A DNA stretch of 64,000 nt from NCBI GenBank assembly GCA_032871835.1, contig CM065303.1, positions 60,984,597 to 61,048,596 of the forward strand. The letters are read 5' to 3'. The notes below the pieces were generated by a model. It was given only the letters and a program-made list of their open reading frames with translations. It was not told the DNA's origin and ran no database searches. The stretch comes from Dipteronia dyeriana. Lineage: Eukaryota > Streptophyta > Magnoliopsida > Sapindales > Sapindaceae. A program made the translations under genes and the position numbers. Positions 54,785 to 64,000 of the stretch are shown in pieces; the stretch's first letter is position 1; the number at the start of each line of letters is the position of its first letter.

Positions 54785-55620
54785 TGATTTATACGAGAGA
54801 CTAGAAGACCAACTTGGAATCCATTTGTTATAAACTTATAACCTCATAAATCTAAAATATTTTTCTTTTTCTTGTTTAGGAAATCATAAATCTAAAATCT
54901 TATATAACAAAAATATCTACAAAATATTCCCTCTTGATTTTGTAATATGTTTGAGGTATGGATTTTGTGATATTTGTATTTTATAACATGTTATAGCTTA
55001 TGGGGTTTGTATGAGATTAGACTAGGCGAGGTTGGAAAAAAGATCAACAAAGAATCCAAATATTGTGATATAAAAACATGTTTATTTAGAATACATTTTG
55101 AATGGATTATTGAATTATGTTTTCATCTATTTCATTTTTTTTTTGTGTTTTCATATATTCTTAATTTGTTTTAAATATAAATACATATTATTTTTATTGA
55201 TATATCATGTCATATATGTATTATAGTTTTTAGAGATTTTTATATCCTCGTGTCGTATCCTCGTATCCGTATCGTATCCTCGTATCCGTGTCCACATTCG
55301 TGTTACTTAGAACCAAACTAATAACTAGTGTTTTGTTGATAAGATGAACCCAAAGGTTGTGACTTGAGTTTGAGTCTCTTTCCTACACTCCAAAAATATT
55401 GTAATGTTTCAAAACCCCAAAAATTATTATAATATATTTTTAAAATGTGTAATTCAATAAAATAATAAATAAATCAACCAATCAAATCTAGTGATGAAGG
55501 ATATTATTGAAATATTATCTAATATTTTGGGTTTTAAAAATGGGATTTAGATTCTCTTTTTACCTCCCCTTACATCTCCTTGTGATTGGTTGTTGTTAAA
55601 TTGATTTTACATCATCTTTT
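54785..55620. repeat. Direct segmental duplication, copy 2
   Basis: Partner of 52247-52890, about 2.5 kb downstream in the same orientation. Copy 2 has an extra block at 55245-55320 of GTATCCTCGTATCCGT repeats where copy 1 has a single GTATCCTC. That block is either a local expansion or an hAT-end insertion. Confidence 0.75.
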
Positions 55621-56158
55621 TCCGTACCTTGTTAAATATGTGATTCGTGGTTGATAAAGTGATTGTGGAAACCAATTTCATCTTAAACATATATTCATTA
55701 CAATGATTATGTGTCATGAGATTAGGTGATGTAAGAAAAAAATAAAGTAAATAGAGGATCCAGATCCTTTTAAAATATTATTGTAATTAAAATATATTAT
55801 TTTATTTTCATTTTTTATTATTTAATTATGTAGTTTTTGATTTTATTAATTCAAATCCAATTTCCTTATTATATAGGTTTTAATATTTGAGTAATACTAC
55901 TTCGTCTAAATTTGGTGTCCGAAATGATATGATAACACTTTAATGCACTCATTTAAATCAAACAAATATAATACAATCTAAATGAATAGATTATAATGTT
56001 GTCACATAATTTGTGCACCAAAATTGAATAAAATAGTATTATTGTTAATGTTTTAGGATTTTAGTAATTTTAATTGACATTTATAGGAAAATTGATGATT
56101 TTATTGATTTCTTCATCATTTTAGATTTCTTAGGTTTTTAGTTTGACGATTAATAAAG
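55621..56158. other. Intergenic AT-rich DNA
   Basis: 55620-55710 continues the duplication (GGTTGATAAAGTGATTGTGGAAA). The rest has no recognisable gene or bounded element. It ends with TTAATAAAG (56150-56158), the left flank of the next element. Confidence 0.5.
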
Positions 56159-59100
56159 GGGTTTATTACACCAATGTCCCCTGAATTAAACGTGAGGTAA
56201 TAAAGTACCCCATAAACTTTTTTTCTTTTGCAATAAACCCATTGAACTTTCATTTATTGAAAGAAGTTGATGGAATAGTAACGAAACTTTATTTCCGTCC
56301 TTTTTTTTGTCACGTGGGTTCGTACTAAGAGGCAAATCTGAAATAACTTTAAGGGTTAATTACACCAATTCCCCATGAATTATACGCGAGGTAGCAATGT
56401 CCTTTGAACTTTTTTCTTTTGCCAGTAAACTCATTAAACTTTCGTTTATAGGTAGAAGCTGGTAAAATAGTAACAGAACTTCATTTTCGTCCATTTTTTT
56501 ATCATATGCTCTTCATGTGGGTTCGTCCCAAGGGGCGAATCTGGAATAACATAAAAAATTGCTTAATGTATTTCCCATTTTCCAAACCTTCTCCTTCTAT
56601 GTATTTTGACAGCTGTTTTTTTTTTAATGAAATTTAAATATGAATCTCCACCTAATAAAAAAAAAACAGATATGGTGCCCACCCAAATCAAAATCACCAA
56701 CATCATCTTCATTGTCACCAACTCAAACCCTAAGCACCGCCGCCGGAATTGAATTCAACACAAAACCCACAATTTTTTTATACAATAAAACACCTACATC
56801 AACACATTGGATCCAACATCAAAAAAAAAAAAAAACATTTATATAAGGGATATTAAGATTTTAGTCCCTCTAGTTAACGTTAATCTGAGTTTGGTCCGCT
56901 AGTTTTTTAAATTACTAACTTTAGTTCTTCCGTAACGGTTTACGTTAATGACAAGGTCAAAGGGCAAAATGACCATGTTGCCCTTGGTACTTATAAAAAG
57001 ACCAATATGCCCCCCAACCTAGATCTAATTGCACCATGAATCAAGTCAACTTGGGCCACTAAGCACACTCCAGAGATTGCTGAGTACACCCCCTTTAATT
57101 TCAGCCACCACGAAACCGTGAGCAGTCATCTTCATCTTCATCTCATTTCACATCCACCACCATCTTCATCAGTTCATTTCACAGCCACCACCATTCGACC
57201 ACCAAAATCAAACCGAAATCAAAATCAAAATCAACCCAACAGGTAAAATCCACCAACATCATCAACCAAACCACATCACCACATCACCAACACAAACCTA
57301 GAACTAACACCACCAACACAAATCCAGAACCAAGCCACCACCACAAACCCTATCATCATCAAACCTATAACCAACACCACCACAAAACCCAGAATATACA
57401 GTCATTGTTACCAGTACCAAACCACTATCTCTCTCACTCTCTCTCACGCAAGCACACGAAGTGACCAGAGATGGGTAGTTGACCACCGGATATGAGCGAC
57501 CGCTGAAGATGAGGCAACGACCACCAGATACGAGGTCGTCGACGCGGCTGAAGAGCGGCAGTAGTGGATGAAGAGCGCAACTGAAGATCTGCAAATCTAG
57601 GTTTATTCGATTTCAAATTTTTGGATCTTCAAATTCATATGTGGGTTTGATTGAGAGTTGAATGAATGGGATTCAAATTCATAGTTGGAGATCTGCAAAT
57701 CTAAGGATTCAAATGGGTTTTGATTTACAAAGAAAGGGATTACACAAGGAGATTGAGGGATTCGAGAGAGTGAGTGGGATTTGTGGCGAGTGATGTGATG
57801 GCGGTGGTGGTGAACAAGTGAGAGAGACCGAGAGAGATGAAGGGTCTGGAGAAATGTGATGAAAGGGATGTTTGGTGTGTTGGGGTCAATTTCATATTTC
57901 GTAAACCTTTGTGGTCATTGTTTAATTACTATGAGTATTTGGGTAGATATATAATTATATAAATTTATCAAGTATAATTATATAAATTTATTAAGGGTAT
58001 TTCTGTTTTCAATGTTTAATATTAAAATTTTACATTAAGAAATACCAATTTTACCCTTGTTCCAGAAAAGTTTCTAGAAGCTTTCGTCAAATTTTTCATA
58101 TTGCCCCTGTTGACATAATGGAAGTCAATGAAAAATAAACGGAATTGAACGGTAGAGACTCGAATTTGTATTGTCAGAGAACTGATGGACTAAAGTTAGT
58201 AATTCAAAAAACTAGTGGACCAAACCCAAATTAACGCTAATTAGAGGGACAAAAATCTTAATATCCCTTTATATAATTCTAAATAATAATAATATAGAAT
58301 TAAAAGTAAATGGATCTTGACGAATCTTCCATTTATCTGCTACTTTTGTTCTGGATCCATAAACGAATTGCCTCCATCCATCGATGAATCGCTGGGTTTT
58401 GGGTCTTCATTGGTCGAATCGTCGAATTTCTAGGTTGTTGAAGAAACGGGTGATAGATCCTTGGATTTTTTATTTTGGATTTTGGATTTGGGGTTGGATC
58501 TCTCTCTCTCTCTCAATCTTGATCTCATCACACAGGTTTGAGATGAGATTTATAGCAGAGATTCATGGAAAAAGTGACCGAGTTATGGAAGAATGAGATG
58601 GGTGGGATTCAATTTCGAACTAGGTTTCTGTCACTACGATTGATTGTATTGTTGAATGTCATTTTGATTAAAACCCAAGAGAGAGAGAGGTAAAAATGGA
58701 GAGAGGGATGATTCGGGTAAGAAAAGAGAGAAGAAGATGAAGTATGTAGAGATGAGACAGAGATGGGTTTTCGCAAATGAAAAGGAGATGGGATTTCGAC
58801 ATTTCGCAAATGGAGAAAAAGATGGAATCTGGTTTGTTTGGTTGATTGGATATGGGAATTGTTTTTTTTTTTTTTGTTTTTTTTTATATAATATTTTTTG
58901 TTAAAATAATAATCTTTATAAAAAAATAAAAAAATTATTTCAATTTTGCCCTTACATGTGCAAGGCACATGACAAGAAGATGGTAGGAAAGTAGGTTCCG
59001 CTTCCAATCCGTCCATTATTACCAATTTTTGATAGTTCAAGGGGTTTACTGTCAAAAAGAAAGTTTAGGGGACATATTGCTGAGTTTTTCTCTGGTAGGC

Positions 59101-59477
59101 ACACAATTATGAACATATTTATGACACACTTATCCACTTTATCACTTTTTATCATGTAAGCATTATTTGACCCAATTGTATTATAGATGAGATGGATACG
59201 TGTGCTATAAGTATACATACAATTGTATGACTACTAGAGAAAAACTCGCATATTGCTACCTCGCTTATAATTTAGGAGGCATTGGTGCAATTAACCCTTT
59301 ATGTTATTCCAGGTTTACCCTTTGGTATGAACCCACGTGATAAAAAAATAGATGGAAATAAAGTTCTGTTACTATTCCGTAATAAATAAAAGTTCAAGAG
59401 TTCATTGTAAAAAAAAATATTCATAGGATACATTGCCACCTCACTTACAATTCAAAGAGCGTCGTTGCAATTAACCC
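56159..59477. mobile_element. Mutator-like element with doubled (tandem) terminal repeats
   Basis: The outer ends GGGTTTATTACACC (56159) and GGGTTAATTGCAAC (minus strand from 59477) are flanked by TTAATAAAG and TTAATAAAA, an 8/9 match to a Mutator 9-bp duplication. A second copy of the same terminus, GGGTTAATTACACC, stands at 56353 on the left and again (minus strand) at 59297 on the right. Each end thus carries two tandem TIR units of about 175-195 bp sharing GTGGGTTCGT and GGAATAAC. The interior has no transposase and is occupied by a second MULE (56847-58267). 58330-58870 is GA-rich with small frames. Confidence 0.75.
56847..58267. mobile_element. Nested Mutator-like element, perfect 9-bp target duplication
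   Basis: Same family as 17115-19037. The left end is GGGATATTAAGATTTTAGTC, and the right end is the complement beginning at 58267. TTTATATAA flanks it exactly on both sides (56838-56846, 58268-58276). Its right TIR matches the left TIR of the other copy for about 200 bases, to CTTCTAGAAA. The interior is CACCACCATC- and GAGAGA-rich. Small frames exist, but none is recognisable and there is no transposase. Confidence 0.9.
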
Positions 59478-60146
59478 TTAATAAAATTTGTTTTCTCTTA
59501 TTTACCGAACAGCATAGATTGTTGTTTATTAGGTATTTTCCACTGCATCATCTATCCTTCTTATGATAAGCTAAAGTTGGTTCAACCCCATCATATCTGC
59601 ATGTTCGAGACTTCGAGCGCCCTCTTCCCCAATCCTGAAATACAGTAATAATTTTTTATTTTAAAAATCTATCTTTTTTTTTTTTTGGATTCGTGTCAAA
59701 ACCATTCCAATGTCTACTTTTAGTAGTGGATGCATTAAGAAAAAGGGTACAAACAGAAAGTTATGCCGGCGCACGCGCATCACATCTTCACCCATGCAAA
59801 CTATAATTTGATGAAACGAAAATGAACTTCCAAGAATATCTCACTTTTAAATCACAATTGCTTCTATACATAAAAATACAAAACAATTATTATACACAAT
59901 CAGCATTATAATGAATCAATTAAGTTACAACTCGTTCCTATACGATCCTGTAAAAATTCCTATACGATCCTGTAAAGTGAAGCAGCATTTACCTCAAATC
60001 CAATTGTATGGGGTTTGAATTCCTTCTTTCCATTAAGTTGCCAACCATTTTTCCTCTAATTTCTTTCATTAAAAAAAGAAAAAGTAAAAGGGCTGTACAT
60101 AACAAGGTTACTAGAGAAATATATTGATGAATCATCTCTCAGGTCA
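59478..60146. other. Intergenic and 3' UTR of the sacsin-like gene
   Basis: No other gene. It should contain the 3' UTR of the minus-strand gene ending at 60147. A short CCTATACGATCCTGTAAA direct repeat is at 59938-59977. Confidence 0.5.
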
Positions 60147-63100
60147 TCATGGCCGGAAAATTCTGACAGTTTTTGTGACCTGAAGCCTACAGAAGGGACA
60201 CTTAGAAACTGCAGATGAGCATCTACGACAAAGAACATGACCACAAGGCACAATCGTCATATCAACTTCATTGCTCAAACAGATCCGACAAAGCCATGCT
60301 GCTTTTGCTGTATCAGCATCTTTTGCCGCAGAATCAGCCTTTTCCTATAAATTTATACATAATATCAATAATGTATCCTTTAAAACAACCATCAGGCTCT
60401 AAGAAGCATGAACACAGTCTTGAACTCTACGAGGCATAACTACCATAAAATTAAAAGAAAATTCTCATCAAAATATCCATATTTTAATAAAATCTAAACA
60501 TACAGATTAAAAATCAAATTTATTATACTGATAAGTTCTGTGTATAATGCAATGAGTGAAGTTCAAATGCATACGTGTGAATTGATTGATTGCAAAGTAT
60601 ACACAGTTTACTGCAGATTCTGTGACAACCAGATTGTTAGGAGTTTAGCCAGGACAACATGGCTCTAATTCCATTAGACCTAGGCACACGCACATTTGTC
60701 TTGGTCGCAGGTGCAGTTTTATTAGTCAAACAAAAACCATTAGGACAGTCCTAACTAATATATATATATATCAGACATCCTAATACCCAAAAAAAGAGTT
60801 CAAGTGTAGACACTCTCGATTTTGTTATGTATTTTAATCTTTTAGTAACAAGGTACAAATTGAGCATTACTATCTATAAAGACTTCCTATCAATTAGATA
60901 TTGTTTGTTTTGGACTTCATAAAAGGTGTCCCAACATTTAGGCCATACCAAAAAGCCTCTAACACTGTTGTATTCATGAAATTCAAATTAAATAAGATTA
61001 TTTGCTCTCGGAACAACATCAGTGTATGCAAAAGGAATCATAATTCTGAAATGCAAGTCACAGACCTGCTCAAGCAAAAGTGCTGCTCGTGACTCCTGCA
61101 ACTGTTCTTGTAGGGTAAGGGTTTTCTGCATTAAAGACTGCTTCTCTACATCCAAACTAATCCCAGCTGCAGAAAGCATCTCATGTACTGCCTGAACAAG
61201 TTCTGCAGCTGATACTCGACCGTACTGGAGCTCTCTACCAGGCTGCAAATGCCCAAATGGCTTTCTCATTAGTGCACGTACATAAGAGATGGCAGGTGCA
61301 ATAATTTAAGGCTTAGCATTCAGGAATTCCTTGAAACAGAATGATGGCTTAAAAGATCCATCCGTTATCCATTTTATGCAATACAAATTGTTCTAAGAAG
61401 TAAAAGCTTAATTCCGTTTGCCTAAATTCACCCATACTTCTATTTTTCATATAATTTGAAGATATGGACTTAGAATTTGGTTGAAAGTGAAAATATAGAA
61501 TGTTGAGCATGATGATTCTTTAAAACAAAACTTATACATGTGAAATCATTGCATACAATATCAAACTTGATGTTAGCTAATTTCAAAATTGATTATTTCA
61601 ATCTAGAATTTTACGGTAGATAATTTTCCCTTGCGCTGCATCAACTTTAGTATCCTGTAAAATTTTGGATCAATTATGGCAGGATAAGTCGACTGGACAA
61701 CCAATAAGATTACATTTCTACTGTAGCCACGTCAATCAATCATACTAAAAATCTACAAGTGTTATGGCTACCAAGGTTGTAGAGTCCCACACTAGCCTCC
61801 TGATTAGAACCCAAGTACACATGGGAATAGTCGAAGGAGTTCCAAGTAGCAAAAAAGAAAAAAAAAAAAAATGCTGAGCAGATCATAGATTTTACAATTA
61901 CTTGGTCAAAGGTCCAAACCTGAGAAGTCATTGTTTTGCCTCTTCTGGAATTTTCAGGTATTTCATCATGAGACTTGTTACCAGTTATTGAATTGATATC
62001 CTCTGGTATGGTTGCTGTAGAAGCCTCATCACCCATCAACACGCTTCTGAATGAAAAAACTTGTGAAGAAAGAAGAGAGTCGATCACTCCTGGCGCAGTT
62101 TCCACCTTGAATCTATAGAGTGCTTGACCAGCTGAAGGTCTGACATCATCTGGAACTCTACCATACTTCAACTTCTCTCCATTTTGAATTCGCCATGCCA
62201 CTATTTCTCCTTTGTAGAAAGGCCTTAATGGGTGAAACTGCACTTGAAGAGCATCTTTTGACAGAATTTCTTTGCCAACCAAACTAGCACTTGTAGCTTC
62301 AATATCTCTCTGCCCAGAATTAAGTTTCAACATATCAACAATTGCAGTTTCAGAGCCTTCAGGACAGTAAAACAAAGATCCTATAGGCAATGGCATGGGA
62401 GAGCCTAAAACCTGACTCACGATAATTGCAATAAGATCGAGAACAGATATATAGGTTGGCGGTTCGGCAACTAAAATACAGGTCTTTGACTGGTTGAGGA
62501 AGTAAAGAGTTCGGTGTCGGAATCCATTATCACACTCTGGAGTAAGGGAATCCTTATAAGAAACAGTTATGTCTATAGACTTTGGGAGAAGCAAAAACCG
62601 AGTATGGAGACATCTAACGAACTGCAATTTACTGGCAACAGATTCAAGAGAATTTTGTATGGTTTCCAAGCATAATTCATTAATTGCAGGAATGTAACTG
62701 GCTATGCTATTAGCAAGAATCCATACAGCCCCCTGAAATGATCTGCTTAACAGCTTCTCTCTTATATTTGTTAGCGAGATAGATCCAATATATTCCAAAT
62801 TCTGCAAGTGCTCCTCGTGATTCAATTCCTGTGAACAAGTAGATTTCACCAAATAAACATAATATCTCCATTATGAATACTGAAATTGAAACAAGAATAT
62901 GCACAAGGAATAACATGAATAATTTACCTCTATGACAACATCAGATAGTTTTTTGATGCACAAAATTGTGCATATTCTCTCTGGAAGATCTGGATGAACA
63001 AATCTCAACCTGGAGGTGTCAATGAAATTCAAGTACCTAGAGCCATACGAATCAATGTAGACACAGGATTTTGCATGGACAAGTCTGCAACCATCATCTG

Positions 63101-63885
63101 GGACTATTGCATCTGAAGCCCAGTCAAAGCCACCAGACATATTAGCCTCCGCAGTCCCATCACTAACAAAAAGCAAAATTTCCATCACAGCACGGTGTTC
63201 ATTTGGATTTAAACGCTGATACCCACATGCTTTCTGGAGATTCAACAGCAGATTCTTTGAAGAAGCAACTGATAGCGTGTCCTGAAGTCCCAGTTCTTTG
63301 AGAATCTTCACAAAAGGGAGATACTGAGTAGAAAGTTCATATGCAAAAGGTGAAAGGTTAATTGTTAGACGTGCAAAAAGACAGTTTGCTGTCACTAATC
63401 GTGTTCCATTTGCAGCAGGCAAAAATGCCACTCTCTGCAGCTCTGCTATATCTGCACAAACAAACAATAATAATACAGAGTGAGTACTTGAATTAGTAAT
63501 TAAATAATAGCAACCAAACCTGTATTTAATGTTAGAGAGTCCGATGGTTGAATATAATGATTCTATATGGCAATTAAAGTTTGTTTCCCACTTAATAGTT
63601 TAAGCATTTGTGTTGAATTTGTTTAATATAATATCAAACCCAAGTTTATATATGGCCTGTGTTTGGCTATTCTACACGGACCAACAGCTAATCCACATTC
63701 AAGAAGCATTTTATTGTTTGTTTCGCCAGCAGGTGTGGGGGAGCGATAAAAAATCCTAACTTGGCTCAAGTATAATGCTTGATATACACTATGAGTTCCC
63801 CAAAAAATTACTGCAACTACTTTCAATCCTATAACTGTTCAGAAAAATTAGAGCAAGACCTGAATCTGCTGAAAAGTTTGGTTTC
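60147..63885 (-). CDS. Sacsin-like giant RING-finger protein, C-terminal part (gene runs off the right edge)
   Basis: Exons on the minus strand, from upstream to stop: 63885-63860 (26 nt), 63451-62928, 62828-61902, 61242-61066, 60344-60147. The four downstream exons join in frame; the 26-nt exon fits by phase, giving ADSDIAELQRVAF. About 617 codons are present. The product matches the end of plant sacsin homologues (Arabidopsis At5g23110 type, over 4,000 aa). Motifs include PFYKGEIVAWRIQNGEKLKYGRVP, PGRELQYGRVSAAELVQAVHEML, and a short coiled coil (LMQKTLTLQEQLQESRAALL). It ends in a C3HC4 RING, C-x2-C-x11-C-x-H-x2-C-x2-C-x6-C-x2-C, then TVRIFRP and stop. The RING suggests E3 ubiquitin-ligase activity. 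The HSP90-like sacsin repeats expected upstream are outside the window. No damage is seen. Confidence 0.9.
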
Positions 63886-64000
63886 CTGTAACATCCCATA
63901 ACAAAGAAACACAAAGAATAAACACATGCAACAGTATTGAACTGTTGGGTGCTAAAAGGCAGTAAAAGTCATTTACAACTCATTATCTCGACGACAAAAA

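Overview
The window looks like nuclear DNA of a eudicot plant. It is AT-rich, its genes have GT/AG introns, and every recognisable protein is of plant type. The species cannot be told from the sequence. Four protein-coding genes can be supported. Three are complete: a serine carboxypeptidase-like protease (minus, 9312-13587), a CYP86B-type cytochrome P450 (plus, 46132-48340) and a small HD-domain phosphohydrolase (minus, 49079-51538). The fourth is the 3' end of a giant sacsin-like RING protein (minus, from 60147, running off the right edge). For the three complete genes I placed the splice sites by eye; the joined exons stay in frame and restore the family motifs.

Almost everything else is transposon-derived. 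From left to right: a decayed hAT transposase tail (1-1240); 110-bp tandem repeats (1500-2140); a long-TIR element with a 21-bp minisatellite inside (about 3967-5320); a non-autonomous hAT (7066-7960); the carboxypeptidase gene with a MITE in its first intron; a Mutator-like element (17115-19037) and scattered long-TIR ends to about 21.4 kb; a full-length but broken hAT element with BED-finger transposase remains (23723-28647, 8-bp target duplication at 7/8); an old Copia element with 1.8-kb LTRs (29412-38923) joined through its right LTR to a truncated second copy (to about 39718); G-rich and CGGTTAC-rich hAT ends (39.7-42.6 kb); and a second minisatellite element (43833-44670) inverted relative to the first.

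The P450 and the HD gene follow, then a direct segmental duplication broken up by small hAT-like and MITE insertions (52.2-55.7 kb). Next is a nested pair of Mutator-like elements (56159-59477), in which the inner element has a perfect 9-bp target duplication and the outer one has doubled terminal repeats. The sacsin-like gene closes the window.

The four host genes are unrelated in function: apoplastic or vacuolar proteolysis, suberin or cutin fatty-acid hydroxylation, probable nucleotide pyrophosphate hydrolysis, and protein quality control. They are not a cluster. The most interesting signals are the paired minisatellite-bearing elements, the tandem-TIR Mutator element, and two E2F-type sites created by a local duplication just upstream of the HD phosphohydrolase.
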